DNA of 38,681 nt from a virus. The stretch lies in the IMG/VR virus record IMGVR_UViG_3300050119_000054, positions 1 through 38,681 of that record; one strand, written 5' to 3'. This document shows, piece by piece, positions 13,058-19,689 of the stretch (positions are counted from its first letter, which is position 1; the number at the start of each line of letters is the position of its first letter). Below the pieces are notes generated by a model, which did not search any database, was not told where the DNA came from, and saw nothing but the letters and a program-made list of their open reading frames with translations. The translations under genes were made by a program, and so were the position numbers.

Positions 13058-13084
13058 TTTTTTCTCCTTGTTATTAATTAAAAA

Positions 13085-13246
13085 TCATTCCTCAAAATCT
13101 GGGTAAAACTGCTTTAGTAACGCCGCGTATTGTTCGGCGATACTGTCTACTAGGTCGTAAAATGCGTTGCTATCATCACTTGCCATCGGGAACTGTATTG
13201 CTTTAAGTTGGCCTAGGATTTGCATTGCTTTGTCTCTGGTTGTCAT
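13085..13246 (-). CDS. 53-aa protein, unknown function
   Basis: 53 residues, helical (MTTRDKAMQILGQLKAIQFP at the start), with FYDLVDSIAEQYAALLKQFY following. Its start overlaps the upstream gene's stop (ATGA). Too short for common length cutoffs, but the coupled junction supports it. Unrecognised. Confidence 0.6.
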   Translation of the reverse strand: MTTRDKAMQILGQLKAIQFPMASDDSNAFYDLVDSIAEQYAALLKQFYPDFEE

Positions 13247-13428
13247 TTTTCACGTTCCCCACAGTATTTGCATTTAAAATGCGCCTCGTTTGAATGTCGA
13301 TATTCATGCTCACAGTAGTTATCGATTAAGGATTGGATTTTTTTTGGTAGGTGCAGGAACATGGCTATATCTGTATCCATAACTGCATCGTATATGTCTT
13401 GCAACTCTTCTTTCGTGAAGTTATTCAT
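13243..13428 (-). CDS. MNxFTK-family small protein A (zinc-knuckle tail)
   Basis: 61 residues starting MNNFTKEELQDIYDAVMD. A shared segment KIQSLIDNYCEHE is followed by a CxxC pair (CKYCG), so Cys-x-His plus CxxC could bind zinc. The same start and middle recur in the next two genes upstream (13421, 13642). Function unknown; it belongs to a tandem paralogue array. Confidence 0.65.
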   Translation of the reverse strand: MNNFTKEELQDIYDAVMDTDIAMFLHLPKKIQSLIDNYCEHEYRHSNEAHFKCKYCGEREK

Positions 13429-13645
13429 TTATTTCTCTAATTAATTCGCATTTTTGACAAGCATCAAAACTCAGTCCTTGCTTACTTCCTCTAGCGTATA
13501 TCCATTCGTGTTTGCAGTAGTTATCGATCATGGATTGGATTTTTTCATCCAAATGTAAAAATTTATCATTTATTTCTTTGTTAGGAATCCCAAAGTCAAC
13601 GCAATCAGCAATATATTGTAGCTCGTCTTTAGTGAAGTCATTCAT
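13421..13645 (-). CDS. MNxFTK-family small protein B (zinc-knuckle tail)
   Basis: 74 residues from ATG 13645, starting MNDFTKDELQYIADCVDF. Shares EKIQSMIDNYCKHE with A and ends with CQKCELIREINE. The start was chosen to match the family; the reading from 13663 adds only six residues without support. It overlaps A by 8 bp. Confidence 0.65.
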   Translation of the reverse strand: MNDFTKDELQYIADCVDFGIPNKEINDKFLHLDEKIQSMIDNYCKHEWIYARGSKQGLSFDACQKCELIREINE

Positions 13646-13842
13646 AAAACATACCTCTTGCATTTAATGCACATTGGGTTTGCCGGTGAAACTAACATTT
13701 CATGCTCGCAATAATTGTCGATTAGAAATTGAATTTTATTCATTAATGGTTCATACATGCTTCTAGGCCAGTTCGTTATGTTAAAGTCACTATCAACACA
13801 TTCCTTAATCAATTCAAGATCGTCTTTCGTGAAGTTATTCAT
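13642..13842 (-). CDS. MNxFTK-family small protein C (zinc-knuckle tail)
   Basis: 66 residues from ATG 13842, starting MNNFTKDDLELIKECVDS. Shares NKIQFLIDNYCEHE, then CIKCKRYVL. It overlaps B as ATGA and D by 8 bp. The longer reading from 13935 would run back through gene D. Confidence 0.65.
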   Translation of the reverse strand: MNNFTKDDLELIKECVDSDFNITNWPRSMYEPLMNKIQFLIDNYCEHEMLVSPANPMCIKCKRYVL

Positions 13843-14014
13843 TATCACCACTCTCGAAAATATCTTGTTGCAAAAATTGCATCTCAAGTTGTAAAACACG
13901 ATCTTGTAGTGCCATGACAATATCATGTAGCCCACTGTGGACTCTTAGTATCATGTCTATTGTTTCTTTCATCGACAACCCTAGTCTATACTCGTCTTTC
14001 GTGAAATCATTCAT
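13835..14014 (-). CDS. MNxFTK-family small protein D (divergent body)
   Basis: 59 residues from ATG 14014, starting MNDFTKDEYRLGLSMKET. The rest is a coiled-coil-like helix (IVMALQDRVLQLEMQFLQQD) with no CxxC. Only the start is shared with A-C, as if a common initiation segment had been joined to a different body. Confidence 0.6.
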   Translation of the reverse strand: MNDFTKDEYRLGLSMKETIDMILRVHSGLHDIVMALQDRVLQLEMQFLQQDIFESGDNE

Positions 14015-14180
14015 CAAACCATTCCTCAATAGCATCAAACTCTTCTAATATGCCTTGCATCTTATAACGCTCGATACTATCTACGATCCCAGGGATAACG
14101 CCTATAGATAGAAGTTCTTTTAGTGCGTTACGCCTGTATTGTATGTAGTCTTGTAGGTCTTGTTTTGTGAATTCATTCAT
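14007..14180 (-). CDS. MNxFTK-family small protein E (divergent body)
   Basis: 57 residues starting MNEFTKQDLQDYIQYRRN; the remainder is a charged helix ending EEFDAIEEWFDE. It overlaps D by 8 bp and F as ATGA. Short, but the shared start and coupled junctions support it. Confidence 0.6.
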   Translation of the reverse strand: MNEFTKQDLQDYIQYRRNALKELLSIGVIPGIVDSIERYKMQGILEEFDAIEEWFDE

Positions 14181-14518
14181 CCCAAATATTCCCTAGAATA
14201 TTGCAGACACAACTCATGAATCCTAAGAACGCACATGCTCAATCCTTTTAAATTTGGATAGTTCATATATCCCTCATCATTAGGGGTGAAGTCACAATGC
14301 CTAACCCCTTCAAATATAATTTCACCAGCCAACAATATCTGTATCCCCGTGTTAGCTTCATTCCAATGGTCTGACTCCACATTGCAACAACACCACTCGA
14401 TTACCCTAAATGGAATTTGTGTATAATGTTCATGGTTCTTGGTCAGGTCATACTGGAGCATTAAAGTGCCAATTATTTCTTCATTAGGCCATTTTTTATA
14501 TACTTCGAATTCATTCAT
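14177..14518 (-). CDS. Small protein F with MNEF start, unknown function
   Basis: 113 residues from ATG 14518 (MNEFEVYKKWPNEEIIGTLM). The start fits the MN-x-F pattern of the neighbours, but the body differs: Cys-rich patches (EWCCCNVESDHWNEANTGIQ) and beta-prone. The reading from 14533 would add five residues. Unrecognised. Confidence 0.6.
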   Translation of the reverse strand: MNEFEVYKKWPNEEIIGTLMLQYDLTKNHEHYTQIPFRVIEWCCCNVESDHWNEANTGIQILLAGEIIFEGVRHCDFTPNDEGYMNYPNLKGLSMCVLRIHELCLQYSREYLG

Positions 14519-14760
14519 TTTATGATTTCCCATAATTCACAATCTCTACGCTCAATAATTTGGTCTGCACATAAAAATTGCAATACATCTCTGTCGAGCA
14601 AATATTTAGGTTTGTCCCAATACAATGAATATCCATTATTAAAGAATTCAAAGTAACCACCATATTCTTCTTCAAGAAAATCTTTGTCCCGCTGCATTGG
14701 TGTAGGCTCTAAATAGCTAAGAACATCGTATGCCAGTATGTATCTTGCGTCAGTACTCAT
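14515..14760 (-). CDS. Small protein, unknown function
   Basis: 81 residues rich in Tyr, Asp and Glu (YILAYDVLSYLEPTPMQRDK). ATGA overlaps with both neighbours. No motif recognised. Confidence 0.6.
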   Translation of the reverse strand: MSTDARYILAYDVLSYLEPTPMQRDKDFLEEEYGGYFEFFNNGYSLYWDKPKYLLDRDVLQFLCADQIIERRDCELWEIIK

Positions 14761-14990
14761 CCCTGCTTCATCCTCAATTTAACCGCAAATGCTTCTTTGA
14801 TTTCTTCGGCTATTTCGTCGATTATCATCCAATCACTAAGAGCCATATCTTCATATCTGTCCAGAACTTCTTTGATAGTCTCTTTTATGCTGAAGCCGTT
14901 GATTGTGTAATCCATGTTTTTTAGGTTCGATGGAATTGTGCCTGTTAGGCCACCGTTGTATAGGTCATCCATCAATATATCCAGTTTCAA
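14757..14990 (-). CDS. Small acidic protein, unknown function
   Basis: 77 residues from ATG 14990; ATG 14972 is an alternative start. Acidic helical body (SIKETIKEVLDRYEDMALSD, IIDEIAEEIKEAFAVKLRMK). It overlaps the upstream gene by 26 bp. Unrecognised. Confidence 0.55.
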   Translation of the reverse strand: MKLDILMDDLYNGGLTGTIPSNLKNMDYTINGFSIKETIKEVLDRYEDMALSDWMIIDEIAEEIKEAFAVKLRMKQG

Positions 14991-15213
14991 TAAATTGGTT
15001 AAGTATAGTCACAATCTTAGTGGCCATTTCTCTAGTAAGATGCATCCTTGCCATACATTGGCCATTATGATGCGTTCCTGACTCGCATCCCATCCAAATT
15101 TTATGGTCTTCTGCACAAGATGATTTTTGTATAGAGCATTCCCGGTCATTGTCATCTTTGAATTCAATTAAACCAAATCCCCTGTGAGTTTCACTAGCAA
15201 TAAATTCATTCAT
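14965..15213 (-). CDS. Conserved phage protein (CSIQxSS ... ARMHLTR type)
   Basis: 82 residues. The segments FKDDNDRECSIQKSSCAED, IWMGCESG and CMARMHLTREMATKIVTILN recur in small conserved phage and prophage proteins of unknown role, often in early regions. It starts MNEF like its neighbours. A DNA-mimic or host-takeover role cannot be deduced. Confidence 0.65.
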   Translation of the reverse strand: MNEFIASETHRGFGLIEFKDDNDRECSIQKSSCAEDHKIWMGCESGTHHNGQCMARMHLTREMATKIVTILNQFIETGYIDG

Positions 15214-15545
15214 CTATTCGCACTCCAAATCCAATCAGGATGTTCTTCACATGCATCACGCATGGCTCTTAGTGTTTTTACGAAGTGATCGTATGAACCC
15301 CAGCCGTTAGGTGGATTTAAGTTGGTTAACATTTCTTTGTTAACTTTAAATTTACCTATGTATTTGTTAATTTTCTTTAAGGACTTTATTCCGTTTAATT
15401 CTTCAATCTTTAACATACAACTATCATCAGGATATAGCGCATACCACATCGGCGACAAATTATAAGTTATATTAAACGATAGGCCTTCTGGTTCGTGGCC
15501 GCAGGTTTCGCATTTTGGTGGTTGCAATATTAGGTCAAGGCTCAT
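15210..15545 (-). CDS. Conserved phage protein with N-terminal CxxC
   Basis: 111 residues. CETCGHEPEGLSFNITYNLS near the N-terminus and NPPNGWGSYDHFVKTLRAMR followed by DACEEHPDWIW are the recognisable parts of a widespread small phage protein family of unknown function. The single CxxC could join another ligand to bind metal. It overlaps its neighbour as ATGA. Confidence 0.7.
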   Translation of the reverse strand: MSLDLILQPPKCETCGHEPEGLSFNITYNLSPMWYALYPDDSCMLKIEELNGIKSLKKINKYIGKFKVNKEMLTNLNPPNGWGSYDHFVKTLRAMRDACEEHPDWIWSANR

Positions 15546-15555
15546 TTAAATTATC

Positions 15556-15729
15556 CTATAATCGGTTGTATTGATTACATTTAACGCAATACATTTCTGA
15601 ATAACGTCTTATTCCATGCTCACTACCATCATTAGCCAATAAACGCTTGTTTTTAAAATAACCACCCCAGTGGCGCAATGTATTCAAATCATAGGAATGC
15701 AAGCATATTATTTTACTTAGCCATTTCAT
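15556..15729 (-). CDS. 57-aa protein with C-terminal CxxC
   Basis: 57 residues (MKWLSKIICLHSYDLNTLRH at the start), ending YCVKCNQYNRL. GGAG lies 9 nt before the ATG. The CxxC with His residues suggests a small zinc knuckle. Unrecognised. Confidence 0.6.
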   Translation of the reverse strand: MKWLSKIICLHSYDLNTLRHWGGYFKNKRLLANDGSEHGIRRYSEMYCVKCNQYNRL

Positions 15730-15787
15730 CTATAATTCTCCAATTTAATAAGGTGACAATAGGCAGTGTTGGTTAACTGCTAGGATG

Positions 15788-15946
15788 CTATTTTTTTCCC
15801 AATACTTTATAGGCTAGCTCTATGTTTCTCAGTACGTCGGATAGGTTCTGTCCATATCTCATAGTTATCTTGTAATCAACCAGATGAACATTGTCCGCAT
15901 CCCCAAAACCCAAAATGGCACGTCTAATCCGTGCTGCTATTGTCAT
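15788..15946 (-). CDS. 52-aa basic protein, unknown function
   Basis: 52 residues (MTIAARIRRAILGFGDADNV at the start), basic at the N-terminus, with a helical C-terminus (LSDVLRNIELAYKVLGKK). It begins 3 bp after the upstream stop. Unrecognised. Confidence 0.55.
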   Translation of the reverse strand: MTIAARIRRAILGFGDADNVHLVDYKITMRYGQNLSDVLRNIELAYKVLGKK

Positions 15947-15949
15947 AAA

Positions 15950-16729
15950 CTATCTATAAAACTCCCCGCATTTTTTGCACATGCAATTATGAGGAAAGTC
16001 AGCCTCAATTCCGCATTCACACATAACTTCATTGGACTGGGTGTCAATATAATAAGTATTTCCTGCCACTGAGTGACTAAACTTCATAAACGGTATTTCT
16101 CGGCATCTGTTCTTATCATGCTGGCATTCAGACTGCCACGTTATTTGGCCGCATTTATTACATTTTTTCCATACATCCCCTGGTCGTCCAATGTTTTCAT
16201 GCTGGCATTCAGGCAATACACAATCAGGGCAGTTTCTTGGGGTTATGCCGTGTGGACATTTTGTGTCTAGCTTTGCGCCTGATACTTCGCAGTATTCTTC
16301 TTTGGGTTCTAGCATTGATTGCCAATATTTTATCTGCGATTCGATTAGGGATTGTTTTGTTGGGTATAAAATCGATTCATGAAAAAGTCCCTCGTAATGC
16401 AACAAATAATAAATATAGTTTTGTCCCCCCATCTCAGAATGTGTAATTTCATCGTTACACAATTGATTTTCTTCTCCTAAAAACCAAACTTCTTGGCCTT
16501 TTTCATACTTCTGCTTTGGTTGCGTGAGTTCTTGAAGTTTGGCGATTAGGTGGTCTATTTCATGCAAAAGAAAGTCGTATTCATGACTCATAATTTCTTC
16601 GTCTTCAAAGCATAGCGTCAGATAATTGCAACATGCTCCAGTACCTTCTGAAAGAGTAATTGAATACCAGCCGTACGGTAATTTTTTTGCTATTTCGTGG
16701 CAAAATTTTAACTTCTCGTAGTCAATCAC
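15950..16729 (-). CDS. Multi-zinc-knuckle protein, unknown function
   Basis: 259 residues from GTG 16729, which overlaps the stop of the 36-aa membrane gene (GTGA). The longer ATG reading at 16810 would cover that gene. The N-terminal 110 residues are mixed. From about 170 on there are many Cys/His pairs (CPHGITPRNCPDC, CQHE, KKCNKCGQ, CQHDKNRC, CECG, CMCKKCG), perhaps three or four zinc knuckles. The start MIDYEKLK copies that of the neighbouring small gene. Nucleic-acid binding is plausible. Confidence 0.6.
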   Translation of the reverse strand: MIDYEKLKFCHEIAKKLPYGWYSITLSEGTGACCNYLTLCFEDEEIMSHEYDFLLHEIDHLIAKLQELTQPKQKYEKGQEVWFLGEENQLCNDEITHSEMGGQNYIYYLLHYEGLFHESILYPTKQSLIESQIKYWQSMLEPKEEYCEVSGAKLDTKCPHGITPRNCPDCVLPECQHENIGRPGDVWKKCNKCGQITWQSECQHDKNRCREIPFMKFSHSVAGNTYYIDTQSNEVMCECGIEADFPHNCMCKKCGEFYR

Positions 16730-16836
16730 TTTAGATGACCCCCTAAATACAAGCATAGCGCACACATAAACCAGCCAATAAAATAGGCTATAATCGGCTT
16801 GTTCATCCATTTAGTTAACTTGTCATAGTCAATCAT
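16726..16836 (-). CDS. 36-aa single-pass membrane peptide
   Basis: 36 residues: MIDYDKLTKWMNK, then a hydrophobic helix (PIIAYFIGWFMCALCLYLGG). GGTGA precedes the ATG. It overlaps the upstream gene by 8 bp and the downstream gene by 4 bp. Its first eight codons resemble those of the next gene. Confidence 0.55.
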   Translation of the reverse strand: MIDYDKLTKWMNKPIIAYFIGWFMCALCLYLGGHLK

Positions 16837-17035
16837 TCTTGTCACCAAACATATAAAGCGCCTTAATAGCCCACATAATCGACTGTTCTAAATTTGTAGA
16901 CGCAATCGATATTTCTCGGGATTTACCTATCTCGTTAAACTTAGCCTCTAGTTGTTCGGCGATAGTTTTTAATTCAATCGAAAATTCATGCAGCTTATGA
17001 CAGCTATTATATTTTTTTCTAAATGTATCAGTCAT
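16829..17035 (-). CDS. Small helical protein, unknown function
   Basis: 68 residues, charged and helical (KLHEFSIELKTIAEQLEAKF). It overlaps both neighbours by 8 bp. Resembles short helical proteins of phage early operons. Unrecognised. Confidence 0.6.
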   Translation of the reverse strand: MTDTFRKKYNSCHKLHEFSIELKTIAEQLEAKFNEIGKSREISIASTNLEQSIMWAIKALYMFGDKND

Positions 17036-17246
17036 TCTTACCTTCCTCTGTCATAGATAACATAGTGATAGGGTCAACAAGGTTATTAAAATTAAGCGTC
17101 ATAAAGTTACACACGGCATTCATGCGATACTTGAGGTCAGTGTTCTGCTCCTCAAGACCCTCTATCCTTTTGAGCAATAGAACGGATACGCTTGCCCATT
17201 CTTGGTTATGTATTTTTGATTCTATGTCTGTTCCCATTAGGTACAT
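17028..17246 (-). CDS. Small coiled-coil protein, unknown function
   Basis: 72 residues; the middle (SVLLLKRIEGLEEQNTDLKY) looks like a short coiled coil. GGAG precedes the ATG 3 bp after the XRE repressor's stop, so it may be co-translated with it. Unrecognised. Confidence 0.6.
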   Translation of the reverse strand: MYLMGTDIESKIHNQEWASVSVLLLKRIEGLEEQNTDLKYRMNAVCNFMTLNFNNLVDPITMLSMTEEGKND

Positions 17247-17249
17247 GAC

Positions 17250-17714
17250 TCACTCCTTACCTTCTAGTTCGGCAATCCAGTTTAAGACAATCCCAAAAGC
17301 TTGGAACGCTGGCGAATATCCGGTGCTTTCACTTACCTGTTTTGCTATTTCTACCCGTGATTTTAATATATTTAGTGGGAATGCGTGCTGGGTGAATTTT
17401 ATTCCCGTCCCTAAATTACTCAGCGCTGGTATGTCTTCACTTATTGTTGGAATATCCGCCACTGCGCACGTATCTCCGAATACCATATCTGGAGTTATTC
17501 CTTCTTCATAGGCAGGAAATTGAGATTTAAACTCACTCATGCTAAAACCATAATGCTTGCAAATGCCTTTCATATATTTGTCGTTAGGCGGTTTTTTGCC
17601 AGTCTCCCACTGATACACGGTATTGTACGACACCCCGAAACTGTCTGCGATTTGCTGTCGCGACCACTTCATTGCCTCGCGTTTAATTGTTAGGAATTGG
17701 CCTAGGGTCATCAT
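17250..17714 (-). CDS. XRE-family helix-turn-helix regulator
   Basis: 154 residues. The N-terminal domain (1-65) is a Cro/CI-type helix-turn-helix: SRQQIADSFGVSYNTVYQWE (18-37), then TGKKPPNDKYMKGICKHYGF. The C-terminal ~85 residues lack the S24 protease Ser/Lys pattern of LexA/CI repressors, so RecA-induced self-cleavage is not expected. It is inside a long leftward operon rather than beside the 7.3-kb operators. It is a candidate second regulator of the shared AAACAAAT sites. Confidence 0.82.
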   Translation of the reverse strand: MMTLGQFLTIKREAMKWSRQQIADSFGVSYNTVYQWETGKKPPNDKYMKGICKHYGFSMSEFKSQFPAYEEGITPDMVFGDTCAVADIPTISEDIPALSNLGTGIKFTQHAFPLNILKSRVEIAKQVSESTGYSPAFQAFGIVLNWIAELEGKE

Positions 17715-17715
17715 A

Positions 17716-18009
17716 TTATTCGCTCTCTTTTTTTAGGTTAAATTTAGCTTTTATAATTGCTTTGTAGTGGGGCAATAAATCTATTATTTTTTCTAGGTCG
17801 TTGGTATAAATCGAATCCGTACCGGCCGTATAAAACCGGTATTTAGTGTGCAAACCGGAAGTAAAACTTGATTTTGACCCGCAATATGTAACCTCAAAAA
17901 CTCCGTACACATCATAATCTGTATAAATTCTTTCTAAAAAATCGTTGATTGTTTTGAAGCGCATATCCTCAACATAGACAGTTTTGTATTTCATCCAATT
18001 AAACATCAT
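17716..18009 (-). CDS. Small protein, unknown function
   Basis: 97 residues, Tyr/Lys-rich and beta-prone (GVFEVTYCGSKSSFTSGLHT). Starts in an ATGA overlap with the upstream gene and ends just before the XRE gene. Unrecognised. Confidence 0.6.
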   Translation of the reverse strand: MMFNWMKYKTVYVEDMRFKTINDFLERIYTDYDVYGVFEVTYCGSKSSFTSGLHTKYRFYTAGTDSIYTNDLEKIIDLLPHYKAIIKAKFNLKKESE

Positions 18010-18419
18010 TCATCCTTAAGTTTAAGTTCGTGTTCAATTTTTTTGGCGTCATTTTTTTTAAATGCTTCTTTTAATCCTGGATGCCTGTCAACATCCGCGT
18101 ATCCTATAAAGTCCATACGATAACCTTCTGGGTAATGTTGTTTGAATGTTTCATGCCTATCTGGGCTTGACCCTTCCAAAACCCCAAGATCGTGCGGCAT
18201 ATATCCCTCATGGCTGCATAAATGGCCACCTAGAAATTCCCCATCCTCGGCCATCAAAGTTGCATCGTACCACCCTGGTCTTCCACCGTTGTTAAATCCG
18301 TATATTACCGGTAATTCTGACAATGGTTTTTCGTGTGGATTGAATAACGCATAACGCTTACCTTCCATTGAATATAAATGCTGCGCTAGGTATAGATTTT
18401 CAGCGGCTTTTGTGGTCAT
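18006..18419 (-). CDS. Small protein, unknown function
   Basis: 137 residues with a Gly/His/Pro-rich middle (NNGGRPGWYDATLMAEDGEF, HLCSHEGYMPHDLG). Its last seven residues, ELKLKDE, also occur at the end of the next gene (18416) through a 23-bp DNA repeat. Coupled ATGA junctions on both sides. Unrecognised. Confidence 0.6.
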   Translation of the reverse strand: MTTKAAENLYLAQHLYSMEGKRYALFNPHEKPLSELPVIYGFNNGGRPGWYDATLMAEDGEFLGGHLCSHEGYMPHDLGVLEGSSPDRHETFKQHYPEGYRMDFIGYADVDRHPGLKEAFKKNDAKKIEHELKLKDE

Positions 18420-18640
18420 ATTTCATCCTTAAGTTTAAGTTCGTTCTGTATGTGTCGGTCTACGTATAAAACTTGCTTGGCGAAGTCTACTAGGGCATAC
18501 CAGGCGGCTATATTGCTTGTCTCTCTATAAACCTTCCTTTCTTCGTTGCAAACAACTACCGTTACCTGCCCCTCTTTGGTTAATGTCGCGTATATTTCGT
18601 GGTCTTCGCCCATTAGTTCGTATAGGGTTAATGTGTTCAT
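18416..18640 (-). CDS. Small protein, unknown function
   Basis: 74 residues, mixed alpha/beta (EIYATLTKEGQVTVVVCNEE), ending NELKLKDEI. The C-terminal tag is shared with the downstream gene. ATGA overlaps at both ends. Unrecognised. Confidence 0.6.
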   Translation of the reverse strand: MNTLTLYELMGEDHEIYATLTKEGQVTVVVCNEERKVYRETSNIAAWYALVDFAKQVLYVDRHIQNELKLKDEI

Positions 18641-18858
18641 GATTTACACTCTCCAATTCCTTTGCCATCGTTCCATAATTGCATAGCTTCAAAAATATCT
18701 TCTCTTCCAGGTCTTTTGTAGAAGTGTCTGAAATATGCGTTGCATTTTTTACATTGGTATTCTGTTAAGGACTCCATGTGCATACTATTTGGCCCGTGAC
18801 TACCTATATTTTCCCAGGCATGCGTGGCTCCACAACCTTTTCCAATTATGTCGCTCAT
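18637..18858 (-). CDS. Small putative zinc-ribbon protein
   Basis: 73 residues. CGATHAWEN near the N-terminus and YQCKKCNAYFRHFY in the middle give Cys/His ligands consistent with one zinc site. Similar short CxxC proteins are common in phage early operons. Function unknown. Confidence 0.6.
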   Translation of the reverse strand: MSDIIGKGCGATHAWENIGSHGPNSMHMESLTEYQCKKCNAYFRHFYKRPGREDIFEAMQLWNDGKGIGECKS

Positions 18859-19040
18859 AGTGATTGCTCCTCAATTTCTAACGCCACGCAATACGCCTCA
18901 CCGGCTGTGTAGCATTCTCTTTGGTCATTAAAGTATTCTGATGTGTGAATCGGCGTTTCATCCTTGAAAGCCGTGAAGAAATATACGATTTCGCCCTCGT
19001 GGGAACCTGTGCCCCATTCGTAGGTGTATTTGTAGGTCAT
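18855..19040 (-). CDS. Small beta-prone protein, unknown function
   Basis: 61 residues from ATG 19040 (MTYKYTYEWGTGSHEGEIVY), one base after the secreted protein's stop. The longer reading from 19139 would overlap that gene and is rejected. Unrecognised. Confidence 0.6.
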   Translation of the reverse strand: MTYKYTYEWGTGSHEGEIVYFFTAFKDETPIHTSEYFNDQRECYTAGEAYCVALEIEEQSL

Positions 19041-19041
19041 C

Positions 19042-19203
19042 TTAATCACACCTCGTATTGCCGAATGAATCAGTTGTACACTCAGTCGTTTGGCCGTCAT
19101 CACTTGTACAAGTAGTTGTTCCGAATCCGTCCGTCTCACAGTCGAAGCCTGCGTATGAACAGCATGAAAGGATTATTAGGGATATTGCTAGTAGGTTTTT
19201 CAT
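19042..19203 (-). CDS. Secreted Cys-rich small protein
   Basis: 53 residues. MKNLLAISLIILSCCSYAG is a signal peptide; the mature part has CETDGFGTTTC, then CTTDSFGNTRC, two copies of a T/D-GFG/SFG-T-x-C motif with four Cys that could form two disulfides. LSCC could also act as a lipobox. GGAG lies 7 nt before the ATG. It should be exported to the periplasm, perhaps to alter the envelope or block superinfection. That role is inferred. Confidence 0.65.
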   Translation of the reverse strand: MKNLLAISLIILSCCSYAGFDCETDGFGTTTCTSDDGQTTECTTDSFGNTRCD

Positions 19204-19211
19204 TTTTGTTG

Positions 19212-19231
19212 CTCCACTTTTGGTTTATCGT
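19212..19231. repeat. 20-bp direct repeat in a leader, copy 1
   Basis: CTCCACTTTTGGTTTATCGT is identical at 19346-19365. Read leftward it holds the GTGGAG ribosome site of the Cys-rich secreted protein. The repeat looks like a duplicated translation-initiation cassette. Confidence 0.8.
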
Positions 19232-19338
19232 TACTCGTCAATATCAATATCAAAATCATCTATCTCGTAATCTTCAAAACTGTATTCTGATTCTGTCATG
19301 CTCTCATCATCGATTATTCTGCCATATTCGTCTTTCAT
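19231..19338 (-). CDS. 35-aa very acidic peptide
   Basis: 35 residues, about half Asp or Glu (SFEDYEIDDFDIDIDE at the end), with no basic region after residue 7. GTGGAG precedes the ATG within the repeated leader. Very acidic phage peptides can be DNA mimics, for example against host nucleases or repressors; that is a suggestion only. Confidence 0.5.
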   Translation of the reverse strand: MKDEYGRIIDDESMTESEYSFEDYEIDDFDIDIDE

Positions 19339-19345
19339 TTTACTA

Positions 19346-19365
19346 CTCCACTTTTGGTTTATCGT
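19346..19365. repeat. 20-bp direct repeat in a leader, copy 2
   Basis: Identical to 19212-19231. Read leftward it supplies the ribosome site of the acidic 35-aa peptide. Confidence 0.8.
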
Positions 19366-19383
19366 ATTAATTTGTAGCGACCC

Positions 19384-19539
19384 TTAGGCCGCCTTTTTAG
19401 TTTGTTTTAAGCATCTGATGAAATGATCATAAACTTCCTGGGTGTCTTTCATGAATCCAGTGATTGTCATGATGTCTTGATTTGCGAACATTGGATGGTT
19501 TTGAACTTCTAACAACCACTCGATTACTAATCCTCTCAT
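19384..19539 (-). CDS. 51-aa protein, first gene of the leftward operon
   Basis: 51 residues (MRGLVIEWLLEVQNHPMFAN at the start), helical, ending KQTKKAA. AAGGGG precedes its ATG. It is the promoter-proximal gene of the long leftward operon, about 38 nt beyond the -10 box. Unrecognised. Confidence 0.6.
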   Translation of the reverse strand: MRGLVIEWLLEVQNHPMFANQDIMTITGFMKDTQEVYDHFIRCLKQTKKAA

Positions 19540-19577
19540 TTTCTGCCCCTTTTTATGTTTATCGTTTCAATGTGGTA

Positions 19578-19606
19578 ATGATAGCAAACAAATGTTTGCA
19601 TGTAAA
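19578..19606 (-). promoter_or_regulatory. Promoter of the long leftward operon
   Basis: Leftward TTTACA (19601-19606), 17-bp spacer, TATCAT (19578-19583). The architecture copies the leftward promoter at 7257-7285, including an operator in the spacer. It should drive the ~29 genes down to 12445. Confidence 0.7.
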
Positions 19607-19621
19607 CAAATGTTTGCATAT
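19585..19621. promoter_or_regulatory. Two tandem 18-bp operators
   Basis: AAACAAATGTTTGCAT occurs at 19586-19601 and 19604-19619, an exact 18-bp period. One copy fills the promoter spacer; the other lies upstream of and overlapping the -35. The core CAAATGTTTG relates to the operators at 7265-7296. Confidence 0.65.
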
Positions 19622-19689
19622 AAATTAAAATAATTTTGATTAATAAGTTAGCAGGGCTTTAAATGTAGTATGTACAAGCTAAACGCCGA

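Noticed and set aside
15884-16446. Plus-strand ORFs opposite the multi-zinc-knuckle gene
   Set aside because: They have no ribosome sites and lie antisense to a coupled leftward operon; Cys/His codon patterns support the minus strand.
16730-16810. ATG 16810 as start of the multi-zinc-knuckle gene
   Set aside because: It would overlap the 36-aa membrane gene completely; GTG 16729 overlaps that gene's stop and gives the shared MIDY start.
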